From Paenibacillus sp. RC334 (GTDB taxonomy: Bacteria; Bacillota; Bacilli; Paenibacillales; Paenibacillaceae), in assembly GCF_030034735.1 (NCBI RefSeq), contig NZ_CP125370.1, positions 3,100,001-3,164,000 on the forward strand: 64,000 nt of DNA, read 5' to 3'. Made by a program: the position numbers and the translations under genes. The notes below the pieces were generated by a model that searched no databases, was not told where the DNA came from, and saw only the letters and a program-made list of their open reading frames with translations. Below, piece by piece: positions 18,707-26,780 of the stretch. Numbering within the stretch: the stretch's first letter is position 1; the number at the start of each line of letters is the position of its first letter.

Positions 18707-20040
18707 AATAAGCCTTTCCTTTCCAAAGTTGCAGTCCCATTGGCGAGATGCAGCATTTCCCATTCATATGGATTCCACCCCTGATGTTTCACCCGGTATA
18801 ACAGATCGCCGAACGGATTTACATCCAGCACGTAGGGACGACCACCATGTGCAGGAACCAGCACATCCAGCCCGGCAACCATAGAGGCCGGAAAAGCGCT
18901 CATCGCGGCTTCCGCAATTTGCCGAACCGATTCTACCGTATCCTGCAGCAACCCGGCGTCCTCCAGCAACAGCCGTTCATTGCGCAAATGCAGATTCGTA
19001 ATTGGGCTTCGGCTTAAACGTAAAACGGCATGACAAGCCTCTGATTCGCAAACAAGCTGGCGTACATCGTAAACACGTCCGTTCAGACTCGCTTTAGGTA
19101 TCCAGCGTTCCACATGCACCCCTTCCGAGCATAGCCAGCCCAGGATGGCATGAATGTCCTGCTTGTCCGTATAACGGCGCAAGCGTCCGGCATTGTAATA
19201 CACACGCTGTCCGTGTACGATTTCCGTTCCAATGGTGGTTACTGCCAGCTCTGCCCGTGTCCGCGGATGCATCTGATAGGCTATTACACCAGAAGCACCG
19301 GACCCGCAAAATATTTTCACAAACAGACGGTGAACCCCGCTCTCCTTCATCGCTGTGTGTAGATCAGCAACATCACGAAAGGTACCGTCTGGTGGTGCAA
19401 GCACAGGCGGAACCCTTATGCCCGCCTTGTCCAATACGGCGCTGCAACGCCGTTTGTCGAACATCACAGCCACTTCCGCCGGATCATTCATCCAGCGCGA
19501 CGAGGGCCATAGCAGGGCTGCTTCTTGCCGTAGCCACGCCAGCAGACGGCAATAGCCCCGGAACCATTGTGCCGGGTGCCAAATACGACCGTGCTGCTCC
19601 AGCAGGCCTCGCGCTTCTGCCGCCAATATACCTGGGCCATGTGCTAATTCCGCCCACGGCAACAAAGAATCGTCTCCCTCCGTATCCGGGGCTCCCAAAG
19701 CAATCAATTCACGTTCTACCTCAAAGCGTTCACCCGGTGCATCCAGACGAAGCAGCGGACTAATGTCCGCCCGCCCCGTCTGTAACTGACGGATGCTCTC
19801 TTGCACATAAACACTAGCATTTACGCTGTCTGGCGCAGCCTGTGCAGCTATTCGGGCCAATAACTCCCCCAGACTTTGCTTCTCCCGGATGGCTTCCAGC
19901 ACATTTTTATAGGAAATCTCAACAGCGGGCGGCAGCTTCAATCTGCTTCGCGCCTCCTGTAGTCCTGTGGTCCGCCGATTCCCCGGATTGCCGAACAAAA
20001 TAAACGGCTCGCTGATATTGCTGTCTGATATCCCAACCAT
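18703..20040 (-). CDS. ATP-grasp protein, STM4014 family
   Basis: A 445-residue protein with an ATP-grasp ligase domain in its second half: the ATP-binding Lys in L-F-V-K-I-F-C-G-S-G-A-S-G (about residue 245), and the metal-binding end of the fold in V-L-D-V-N-P-F-G-D-L-L (about residue 415). The N-terminal 200 residues begin F-I-L-F-G-N-P-G-N-R-R and match no family I know. ATP-grasp enzymes join a carboxylate to an amine or thiol through an acyl phosphate. Start ATG at 20040 with GAGG upstream. Second gene of the cassette, 58 bases after the LRR gene. Confidence 0.82.
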   Translation of the reverse strand: MVGISDSNISEPFILFGNPGNRRTTGLQEARSRLKLPPAVEISYKNVLEAIREKQSLGELLARIAAQAAPDSVNASVYVQESIRQLQTGRADISPLLRLDAPGERFEVERELIALGAPDTEGDDSLLPWAELAHGPGILAAEARGLLEQHGRIWHPAQWFRGYCRLLAWLRQEAALLWPSSRWMNDPAEVAVMFDKRRCSAVLDKAGIRVPPVLAPPDGTFRDVADLHTAMKESGVHRLFVKIFCGSGASGVIAYQMHPRTRAELAVTTIGTEIVHGQRVYYNAGRLRRYTDKQDIHAILGWLCSEGVHVERWIPKASLNGRVYDVRQLVCESEACHAVLRLSRSPITNLHLRNERLLLEDAGLLQDTVESVRQIAEAAMSAFPASMVAGLDVLVPAHGGRPYVLDVNPFGDLLYRVKHQGWNPYEWEMLHLANGTATLERKGLL

Positions 20041-20098
20041 AAAGCCGCCTCACTTTAATTTTTGAATAAACTTGATCGTAAAGGATCTTTTTTATGGA

Positions 20099-20941
20099 TT
20101 ACTCGGTCAACGATGGATAACGCCAATCATCTTCCTCGTCCGCTTGCTGCTGATCTTCTACATTCACAGACAGTCCGAAGTTTTTCCAACGTTTTACCAT
20201 TTCATCCGACATATAATGATAGCTCAAATCCAGATGCTTCAGCCCTTTGATACTTTCACTAGCGAGCAGTGCCTCAGCCCCTTTATCGGACAACGTGCCT
20301 TGAGACAGATCCAGTACCTCCAGTTGTCCAATCACAGGTGCGTTTGCCGCAGCAATCGCGATTTCATCCTGTATTTCACTATCCTTCAGCCCCAAATAGG
20401 TCAGCTTTGGAAAAAGATTGTCGTTCAGGAACGGTAATACATCCTTTAGGCCACCATCAAAGCCGTATTGATCCACGCCCAAATACAACTCCAGCTTGCG
20501 CAGCTCAGGCAGCTCGGCATTACGAATTTCCTGAAGGACACTCGCAGGCAAACCCCCGCAAATAATAACCAATTCCTGAAGGTTTTTATGCCGTAACGGC
20601 TCCAGGCTCAGGTCCTGACTTCCTTTGACATAAAAGGATTCCAAAGCTGGAAACGCCTCCAACAGCGGAGACAGATTCGTCTGGTTAATCCACGAAACCT
20701 CACACTCATCATATTCCATATCCCCGATAAACAGCTTACGCAGCTTCGGAAATTGATCTTTGTGCTTCACCAGCACCGGTATAAAATCCTCCGGCGATTG
20801 TTCATAGGCTCCGCCCCAGTCTCCAATAATCAAATCCGTTATTTCTGCGCTCTCTGGCTTGACTGCCAGTTCTTCAATAGAATTAGCCATCGTTTGACCC
20901 TTCTCATAAGCTTCATAATCCACAACCAGCTTTACTTCCAT
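20099..20941 (-). CDS. Leucine-rich-repeat-like protein, STM4015 family
   Basis: A 280-residue cytosolic protein with irregular leucine-rich repeats from about residue 60 to 255: L-R-K-L-F-I-G-D, L-E-S-F-Y-V-K-G, L-Q-E-L-V-I-I-C, L-R-K-L-E-L-Y-L, L-T-Y-L-G-L-K-D, L-E-V-L-D-L-S, L-K-H-L-D-L-S. It ends in an acidic tail followed by D-D-W-R-Y-P-S-L-T-E. GGAGG lies 11 bases before the ATG. First gene of the cassette in the order of Salmonella STM4015 to STM4011. LRR proteins normally bind partners, so it may be scaffold or substrate for the four enzymes; that is inference. Confidence 0.82.
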   Translation of the reverse strand: MEVKLVVDYEAYEKGQTMANSIEELAVKPESAEITDLIIGDWGGAYEQSPEDFIPVLVKHKDQFPKLRKLFIGDMEYDECEVSWINQTNLSPLLEAFPALESFYVKGSQDLSLEPLRHKNLQELVIICGGLPASVLQEIRNAELPELRKLELYLGVDQYGFDGGLKDVLPFLNDNLFPKLTYLGLKDSEIQDEIAIAAANAPVIGQLEVLDLSQGTLSDKGAEALLASESIKGLKHLDLSYHYMSDEMVKRWKNFGLSVNVEDQQQADEEDDWRYPSLTE

Positions 20942-21013
20942 CTCGTAATACCTCCGATCACTGATCTGAAAATGTAATAAATCCCTATCTCGTAAACTAT
21001 CTATTTCCAGTTT

Positions 21014-21043
21014 AGTCTATCCTATCATACCAATGTTCGTCAA
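21014..21043 (-). promoter_or_regulatory. Possible promoter of the STM401x cassette
   Basis: On the minus strand TTGACG (21038-21043) is followed after 18 bases by TAGACT (21014-21019), a fair sigma-A match, 73 bases before the LRR start codon. The -10 is weak. Confidence 0.35.
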
Positions 21044-21100
21044 AAATAGACCCCTGACGACATCAATCCTATGTAAAATGTAAGCGATGAAATTAAACAA

Positions 21101-21129
21101 GGCAGCCCGGTAAACTGCTCCGGTCTGCC
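21101..21129 (-). terminator. Terminator of the efflux operon
   Basis: Minus strand GGCAGACCGG pairs with CCGGGCTGCC, with one mismatch, around a 9-base loop, and is followed by TTGTTTAATTT. It lies 60 bases after the stop of the lipoprotein gene. Confidence 0.65.
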
Positions 21130-21188
21130 CTGCGCTTATACTCCCTAATAAATCTCTACTATATAATACAAGAGATTTTGAAGCCGAA

Positions 21189-22655
21189 TTATTGGCTAAT
21201 GGTGATCGGTGAGTTATCAGACAGCAACGCCAGATTATTTACGATTACATTCTCTTCGTTGCTCAAGCCACTGGTAACCAGTGTTTGTGAGCCTGTCGTC
21301 TGAACCGTCTTCACTTCCTTGCGTTTCGCATGGTCACCATTCACAACGTATACATATTGCTTACCTTGATCCTTTTGAATCGCTGCGGTAGGAACGACAA
21401 TACCTTCTTGTGCATTCGCAGCGACAAAGCTGATATCAGCCAGCATACCGGATTTCAGTTTCACGTCCGGATTAGCCACCGAAATTTTCACAGGATATCC
21501 TTTTCCACTTGCGTCCAACGGGCTTACATTTTTAACTGTACCTGTTGTCACAATATTCGAAGCTGCTACACGTACCTGTACCTTGTCGCCTGCTTTTACA
21601 TTGTTGATCTGCTCAGCCGGTACATAGATCAGTGTATTAACTGTACTCAGGTTGGCAATGACTAGCGCAGGAGCCTGAGCGGATACCATTTCGCCTACTT
21701 CTGCATTTTTCGTACCTACAATACCGTTAATCGGTGATGTAATCACTGTATCGTCGAGTGCGTCCTGAGCGATGCTCACATTTAGCTGAGCCTGCTTGAG
21801 AGACTGTTGGCTGGACTCGATAACGGCTGTATTTTGAGATACCTTCAGTTGATTTTGCGCATTGCTGTAGCCGCTGTTGGCATTACTGTAGCTGTTTTTT
21901 GCTGAATCGTAGCTGTTACGGGCCGTAGTGAGCGCCTTCTGAGCAGCCACCAGTTGGTCCTGGGCATTAGCCTGTGCGTTCTGCGCATTGTTGTATGCCG
22001 CTTCTGCGTTCACAACGGCTGTTTTTGCTTGTTCCAGTTGTGCTTGAGTACTCGCACCCGCATCAAACAGGCTTTGAGTACGCGTTACATTTTTCTGAGC
22101 ATCCGCCAGCGCTTGCTGCGTTTGCTTCACCGTATTGGCCGCCGAGGAGACGCCGTGTGTCGCCTGTTCTACGGCTGTAGTAGCCTGATTAATGGCTCCC
22201 TGCGCCTGATTGATTGCGCTTTGGGACTGAATCACGCCGCTTTTGGATTGTACTACGCCCGAGTTGGCTTGAACCATCGTCGATTCATGGGATGCCTGAG
22301 CAGAACTCACTCCTGCTGCTGCCGCACCTGCTGCGGCGCGGGCCTTCGCTACATTATTCCGCATGTCCTTGTCATCAAGCTTGAACAGCACTTGACCTTT
22401 TTTGACCTCTGAGCCAATATCCACAGGCAGTTCAACTACTTTACCGCCCACTTTTGGAACGATATTCACTGTCTCCGAAGGAGTTACCGTTCCTGTATAA
22501 ATGTTCCCTTGCCCAATGATACCCTGCTGCGCTTGGCTGATCTTGACAGGAACGACCATATCCTGCGCCGCTCCACTATTACTGGAGCAGCCTGCCAGCA
22601 CTGCGCCGCCGAGCACTAAGACCGCTAATGTACTTTCTACTCTCAATATTTTCAT
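21189..22655 (-). CDS. Efflux periplasmic-adaptor-type lipoprotein with long coiled coil (HlyD/MacA class)
   Basis: A 488-residue membrane fusion protein. The signal peptide ends in the lipobox L-A-G-C, so it is anchored outside the membrane. A lipoyl-like half (I-V-P-K-V-G-G-K-V-V-E-L-P-V-D-I-G-S-E-V-K-K-G) is followed by a very long Ala/Gln/Asn-rich helical hairpin (about residues 90-285), the second lipoyl half (I-T-S-P-I-N-G-I-V-G) and a beta-barrel domain. In Gram-negative bacteria such hairpins meet TolC; here there is no outer membrane. The frame runs upstream to 23147 across the MFS gene, which is a false extension; the ATG at 22655 has AAAGG upstream. Third gene of an operon with HlyD and DHA2 genes. 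Confidence 0.85.
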   Translation of the reverse strand: MKILRVESTLAVLVLGGAVLAGCSSNSGAAQDMVVPVKISQAQQGIIGQGNIYTGTVTPSETVNIVPKVGGKVVELPVDIGSEVKKGQVLFKLDDKDMRNNVAKARAAAGAAAAGVSSAQASHESTMVQANSGVVQSKSGVIQSQSAINQAQGAINQATTAVEQATHGVSSAANTVKQTQQALADAQKNVTRTQSLFDAGASTQAQLEQAKTAVVNAEAAYNNAQNAQANAQDQLVAAQKALTTARNSYDSAKNSYSNANSGYSNAQNQLKVSQNTAVIESSQQSLKQAQLNVSIAQDALDDTVITSPINGIVGTKNAEVGEMVSAQAPALVIANLSTVNTLIYVPAEQINNVKAGDKVQVRVAASNIVTTGTVKNVSPLDASGKGYPVKISVANPDVKLKSGMLADISFVAANAQEGIVVPTAAIQKDQGKQYVYVVNGDHAKRKEVKTVQTTGSQTLVTSGLSNEENVIVNNLALLSDNSPITISQ

Positions 22656-22720
22656 GATAATTTCCTTTCTTTCTGTCCGTGGAAATAATGTAAGCCATCC
22701 AGTCGATATTTTGTAGTTCT

Positions 22721-24241
22721 TTATAAAGCTTCCGGCTGTGTCTTTGCTTTCTTCCTCTGAATAAACAAAAAGATTAGTGGAATCGTGCAAAACAGCGGTA
22801 TGGATGAAATGAGGAAGGTATCCGCAATTCCTCTTGATGTGGCATCCAGCGTGATTAAACCACTTATAGATGACACCCAAGAGCTGCCCAACGTCGCTTG
22901 CAGCGCATGAGCCGCGTCCGGTGTAACAGTCTCCGAAATTTGTTGGGCATGAGCTGCCGAACGGCTTTGCATAATCGCTGTCAACACTGCTATGGCCATA
23001 GATGCTGCAACGGTACGCACCAGATTGGATGCTGTAGACGCATTCGCTACCTTGCTCGGATGAACAGCGTTCATACCAACGGTAGACAATGGCATCATAC
23101 AAATACCAATTCCCAGGCCCCGAAATGCCATTACGGTTTCCAGCCAAATATGCGGTGTGTCTGGCGTAAGTTGATGCAAATGATATGTCATGAAGCTGGT
23201 CAGCGTCAGGCCAACAAGTCCCAGGGGCACAATGCCGAATTTATCAAATAACCGCCCGGCAATCGGCATCATAGCCGCCATTGCAATCGCCTGTGGAATG
23301 AGGATGATTCCGGTATCAATCGGTGACACATGCTGAATATTTTGCAAAAATAACGGTGTCAAAAACGTTCCTCCATACATCCCCATCATGACCAGACTGG
23401 AGGCAATGACACTAATCGTATATTTTGAGTTTTTAAATAATGAAATTTCAATTACAGCATTGTCTTTTCCGCTTTCCACATAAATAAGAAAGACAAGCGC
23501 CCAGAAGGCGACGAACAGTAGAGATATAATTTTAAAAGAAGTCCAGCCATCATGCTGACCGTTTGTCAGTGCGTACAAGAGTGTTCCTGCGCAAGTTGCG
23601 GCCAGCAAAAAACCTGGCAAATCAAACGGCTTTGGTGTTGCTTTAGGCGGTTCCTTGATCAGAAGAATAACCATTAAAATTGCAAATAAAGCTACCGGCA
23701 CACTGACAATAAACAAGAAACGCCAGTTAAACCATTCAATCAAGTACCCACTCAGTGTAGGTCCAACGGCTGGAGCCGCCATTGCGGCGATCCCCCATAT
23801 CCCGAGGGACATACCGATTTGTTCACGCGGCATGATTTTGTAAATAATCGTCATACTCAGCGGCATAATGACACCGCCTCCCAGTCCAGCCAGTACCCGT
23901 GCTGCGATCAGGGAAGAATCACTCCATGCAAAAATACATATTCCCGTTCCCAGCGAGAACACGCTGAGCGCAAGTATTAAAAACTTTTTGTATCCAATGC
24001 GCTGCTCCATATATCCGGTAATCGGGACGATTACACCAGATGCAAGCGTGTAACCTGTAATAACCCACTGAATACGTGTCGTCGTTGATCCTAAGTCCGT
24101 CGTCAATCGAGGAATGGCGACATTGATCAGACTGTTGTTCAGAATGGCGACAAAGGCGCCTAAAACGATGGCAAAAAAAGCAAGCCAGCGTTCTTTGGAA
24201 GAATCTGTCGAAGGAGCAGCAGCAGTTTCATTGGCAGCCAC
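22721..24241 (-). CDS. DHA2 (14-helix) MFS multidrug efflux transporter, EmrB/QacA type
   Basis: A 506-residue drug-proton antiporter with about fourteen hydrophobic helices. Motif D1 is visible in helix 1 (L-N-N-S-L-I-N-V-A-I-P), and motif C (G-P-x-x-G-G/S) in A-P-A-V-G-P-T-L-S-G. The start is a GTG at 24241 with AAGGAGGGG upstream; an ATG two bases earlier is out of frame. It is 15 bases after the HlyD gene, so the pair resembles EmrA-EmrB. The substrate range cannot be told from sequence. Confidence 0.9.
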   Translation of the reverse strand: MAANETAAAPSTDSSKERWLAFFAIVLGAFVAILNNSLINVAIPRLTTDLGSTTTRIQWVITGYTLASGVIVPITGYMEQRIGYKKFLILALSVFSLGTGICIFAWSDSSLIAARVLAGLGGGVIMPLSMTIIYKIMPREQIGMSLGIWGIAAMAAPAVGPTLSGYLIEWFNWRFLFIVSVPVALFAILMVILLIKEPPKATPKPFDLPGFLLAATCAGTLLYALTNGQHDGWTSFKIISLLFVAFWALVFLIYVESGKDNAVIEISLFKNSKYTISVIASSLVMMGMYGGTFLTPLFLQNIQHVSPIDTGIILIPQAIAMAAMMPIAGRLFDKFGIVPLGLVGLTLTSFMTYHLHQLTPDTPHIWLETVMAFRGLGIGICMMPLSTVGMNAVHPSKVANASTASNLVRTVAASMAIAVLTAIMQSRSAAHAQQISETVTPDAAHALQATLGSSWVSSISGLITLDATSRGIADTFLISSIPLFCTIPLIFLFIQRKKAKTQPEAL

Positions 24242-24256
24242 ATGGACCCCTCCTTT

Positions 24257-24910
24257 TTAAGGTGTATGGATTTTAACTTCCACGTTCGTTCCTGGAATGA
24301 GCTTCATATCCTTCGGCTTGTTAACAGCTATTTCTACAGGCACACGCTGGGTCACCTTGTTAAAGTTACCGCTTGTGTTTACCGCAGGAATGAGCGAGAA
24401 CACCGCATTTGAGGCTTCGCCCACTTTGCGAACTTTGCCTTGAATCGTCTTGTCACCTGCTGCATCAAGCGTAATGTCAACAAGCTGTCCCGGTTTAATG
24501 CGGTCAATATCGGTTTCTTCAATATTCGTGGAGACATACAGACTGTTCATATCAACCATGGTCGCAACAGCACTGCCCGGAGAACCGATTTCATGCTCTT
24601 TCGAATAAATCTTAATAACGGTACCATTGATCGGCGCACGCAGTACGGACTTGCTGATCATGCTGGAATCCAGCCCCGATACATCCTGCTCTGCAATCGG
24701 TTCATTGCGCTGAAGAACATCGCCTTCCTCCACATCAATGTGTGTAATCTCTCCGGAAATTTGCGGCATTACCTTATATTGATCCGCTTGAATACGCGCA
24801 TCGTCACTCTTAACAAAGTGTGTTGCCTGATACCAATAATAGTAGCCAATGGTTCCGCCGCTCAGAATGAGCAGTATGATGAGAATTGGCAGTACGGTTT
24901 TCTTACTCAC
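24257..24910 (-). CDS. HlyD-family adaptor, EmrA-like
   Basis: A 217-residue membrane fusion protein with one N-terminal membrane helix (V-L-P-I-L-I-I-L-L-I-L), the barrel-sandwich start S-D-D-A-R-I-Q-A-D, a lipoyl-like domain (I-S-G-E-I-T-H-I-D-V-E-E-G-D) and no coiled-coil hairpin, so it is short for the family. A GTG start at 24910 fits the AGGGG eight bases upstream; an upstream start at 24949 would add 13 non-conserved residues before the helix. First structural gene of the operon, preceded by the leader described at 25048. Confidence 0.8.
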   Translation of the reverse strand: MSKKTVLPILIILLILSGGTIGYYYWYQATHFVKSDDARIQADQYKVMPQISGEITHIDVEEGDVLQRNEPIAEQDVSGLDSSMISKSVLRAPINGTVIKIYSKEHEIGSPGSAVATMVDMNSLYVSTNIEETDIDRIKPGQLVDITLDAAGDKTIQGKVRKVGEASNAVFSLIPAVNTSGNFNKVTQRVPVEIAVNKPKDMKLIPGTNVEVKIHTP

Positions 24911-24952
24911 TTCTTCCACCCCTGTTGTCCAAAAAATTTTATTATTCAACGC

Positions 24953-24976
24953 TAATATTTTAATTTTGAAATATTA
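24953..24976. repeat. A/T inverted repeat before the efflux operon
   Basis: TAATATTT and AAATATTA are separated by 8 bases, about 45 bases before the HlyD start codon. It could be an operator or part of the leader structure. Confidence 0.4.
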
Positions 24977-25011
24977 GGCCATCAAACCAAACCGTGAACG
25001 TAAAATAAGCA

Positions 25012-25075
25012 CATAGCAGGATACCATGCATAAAGAAAGAACATTATCTATGTACGTAGGTAATCCTTGTCTATG
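25012..25075 (-). promoter_or_regulatory. Leader stem-loop overlapping a short ORF, upstream of efflux operon
   Basis: The arms CATAGCAGGATACC (25012-25025) and GGTAATCCTTGTCTATG (25059-25075) pair with small bulges around a 33-base loop. One arm lies inside the short leader ORF at 25048-25086, so ribosomes on that ORF would change the folding. This layout resembles leader-peptide attenuation of resistance genes. The T tract after the stem on the minus strand is poor, so it may act on translation rather than termination. Confidence 0.4.
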
Positions 25076-25086
25076 CTCACACACAT
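25048..25086 (-). CDS. Putative leader peptide of the efflux operon
   Basis: A 12-codon ORF, M-C-V-S-I-D-K-D-Y-L-R-T, or a 10-residue form from the GTG at 25080. The AAAGGAG site is 3 bases before the ATG and 9 before the GTG, so the GTG is better spaced. It lies 138 bases upstream of the HlyD gene and overlaps one arm of a stem-loop. Only the ribosome binding site, the position and the pairing support it. Confidence 0.35.
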   Translation of the reverse strand: MCVSIDKDYLRT

Positions 25087-25198
25087 CGTCTCCTTTTATA
25101 TTTAAATATTTTCATATAAATATCGTACATTGAAGTATTATAGTTATATTTATCTATTCAGGCAATATAAATTTTCAGTTTTTCAAAAAAAATTTCAT

Positions 25199-25226
25199 AA
25201 AAAAGAGCCTTGTTTTCCAAGGCTTC
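25199..25226 (-). terminator. Terminator after the unknown gene at 25273
   Basis: Minus strand AGCCTTG and CAAGGCT form a 7-bp stem with a 5-base loop, followed by CTTTTTTT. Confidence 0.75.
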
Positions 25227-25272
25227 TTCAACGAAAAGGGATTATTCACATTTAAAGGGTTTAAAAAATGTA

Positions 25273-26091
25273 CTAAGAGAAAAGCAAAGGTCCCAATAAC
25301 CGTTCTTTACGGTTTTTGGCCTCCTGCTGTTCTTTTTTGTTCTTATCCATCCTGTTGCTATTGCCCTGTGATCGTTGTTCCCCTATGCAGGCTCCACAAC
25401 GACATCGTTCTGTTGTCGCGTGTACATCCTCTCTGGAGTCCCGCAATAACCGAACGTAATCCAGAGATTGCTGTAAAGAAGCAGGACCCGGGATAAAGCG
25501 GACTTTTTTGCCTTCCAGCAAACAGTAGACCTCAGTAAGCTGCGGAAGAGCGCCAAATGCATAATAACAAAAAACATTCGTCAAATGTTGAAATGTATGA
25601 ATAACGTTGGGATTATAATCCACGATGTACTTCTGAATCAGTAAGGAATCGGCTCCAGCTGACAGTTGCCAGGCAGCCTGCACAATAAGCGAAATGTCGA
25701 CCTCAAGCTCAGGGACCGGCGTGCAAAATTGCTCGTACAACATCACTGGCACTGACAAGTCCCTATTTAACGCACAAATTTTAGACAGCTCGCCTGACAC
25801 TTTATTTTTGACATCCCAGTAATGGAACAACGATTCGAAGCCGGTTGGCTGTGTGGGCCACCATTTCTCCAGCACATACTGGACGGGGATTTCCCGCCGC
25901 ACCTCTACTTCCATTCCAAAGTATTCATTTAGCGCATGCCCTACCGCATATTGAACCCGTTGCCTCCAATTCCAGCCTTCACGCCCGCGTTTTCCCTGCG
26001 ATTGACGGGTAGACTGCGGAGTTCTCCACATCTCCTCAAGCTGATAGTCGTGCAGAAGAGGAAAGCCGCTTAAGCTATCGCTGTTGCGCAT
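25273..26091 (-). CDS. Protein of unknown function with C-terminal Cys motif
   Basis: A 272-residue protein I do not recognise. The N-terminal 40 residues are polar; the middle is mixed alpha/beta. The segment L-E-V-D-I-S-L-I-V-Q-A, followed by L-L-I-Q-K-Y-I-V-D-Y-N-P, has the general look of a PD-(D/E)XK nuclease core, but the proof is thin. Near the C-terminus C-R-C-G-A-C could bind metal, and the last 35 residues are very basic and Glu/Lys/Gln-rich. The ATG at 26091 is preferred to 26163 because GAGGGATAGG precedes it. The longer frame would overlap the flavodoxin gene. It lies 20 bases downstream of the flavodoxin and may share its Fur control. Confidence 0.55.
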   Translation of the reverse strand: MRNSDSLSGFPLLHDYQLEEMWRTPQSTRQSQGKRGREGWNWRQRVQYAVGHALNEYFGMEVEVRREIPVQYVLEKWWPTQPTGFESLFHYWDVKNKVSGELSKICALNRDLSVPVMLYEQFCTPVPELEVDISLIVQAAWQLSAGADSLLIQKYIVDYNPNVIHTFQHLTNVFCYYAFGALPQLTEVYCLLEGKKVRFIPGPASLQQSLDYVRLLRDSREDVHATTERCRCGACIGEQRSQGNSNRMDKNKKEQQEAKNRKERLLGPLLFS

Positions 26092-26111
26092 ACCTATCCC
26101 TCGCTCTCTTC

Positions 26112-26564
26112 TCAGGACACCCCAATACCAGCCTGTGCAAATTGTCTTCCGTAAGCCCGGCAATTTTCCTTCTCATCGTCCAGTGGGTTGAATTCGATCT
26201 TCAAGCTCTCCTGAATAACAGTTGCGCCACGTTCTTTGACTTTTTCCTCTACCAGGTCAACCGCGCCGCAGAATAGTGTATAGGATGTATCTCCGCTGCC
26301 AAATACAGCGGTCTTTTTACCGGATAGATCAAGCTCATCCAGTTCCTCGTAAAAATCTAAAAATTCATCAGGAAGCTCACCATCTCCCCATGTATATACA
26401 CCCAACAGGAACCCGTCATAACCGAGCAGTTCCTGCGCGCTGCAATCATACGAAGCCTTCAACTCCGCCTCATGTCCTGCCTGGCGGACGCCTTCGGCGA
26501 TCAATTCTGCGATTTCCTCTGTATTACCAGTCATACTGGCATAAGCAATCATGATTTTACCCAA
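26112..26564 (-). CDS. Flavodoxin, short chain
   Basis: A 150-residue FMN-binding electron carrier. The phosphate loop is S-M-T-G-N-T-E-E near residue 11; the FMN ring loops are G-V-Y-T-W-G-D-G-E-L and G-S-G-D-T-S-Y; length fits YkuN/YkuP of Bacillus subtilis. Three starts are possible: ATG 26570 sits directly against GAGGG, TTG 26564 has GAGGG six bases upstream and is chosen, ATG 26552 has no good site. A near-perfect Fur box lies upstream, so it probably replaces ferredoxin when iron is scarce, as YkuN and YkuP do. Confidence 0.88.
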   Translation of the reverse strand: MGKIMIAYASMTGNTEEIAELIAEGVRQAGHEAELKASYDCSAQELLGYDGFLLGVYTWGDGELPDEFLDFYEELDELDLSGKKTAVFGSGDTSYTLFCGAVDLVEEKVKERGATVIQESLKIEFNPLDDEKENCRAYGRQFAQAGIGVS

Positions 26565-26627
26565 GTTCATCCCTCACTTTTGTTTGACATATGGAATGCA
26601 TTCATTCCCTATTACTCAAATAATATT

Positions 26628-26648
26628 TGATAATGATTCTCATTGTCA
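26628..26648. promoter_or_regulatory. Fur box upstream of flavodoxin
   Basis: GATAATGATTCTCATTGTC (26629-26647) matches the 19-bp consensus GATAATGATAATCATTATC at 16 positions, and the dyad extends into flanking AATATTT and AAATATT. It sits about 60 bases before the flavodoxin start, where Fur would block transcription in iron-rich cells. Confidence 0.85.
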
Positions 26649-26692
26649 AATATTAATTTAAAATAAGTGTTTTACACATGGTGCAACATACG

Positions 26693-26719
26693 CAAAACAG
26701 CCGCATAGCATGCGGCTGT
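26693..26719 (-). terminator. Terminator after araA
   Basis: A perfect 10-bp stem, ACAGCCGCAT with ATGCGGCTGT, around a 3-base loop; on the minus strand it is followed by TTTTGCG. Confidence 0.8.
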
Positions 26720-26780
26720 TCGCTGATAAACCCTATGAGTAAGCTGCTTCAACAAGCAACTTGTTTATTTATTGCATCCA

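Noticed and set aside
22656..23147. N-terminal extension of the lipoprotein adaptor frame
   Set aside because: It overlaps the end of the MFS gene and would bury the lipoprotein signal peptide; the ATG at 22655 has its own ribosome binding site.
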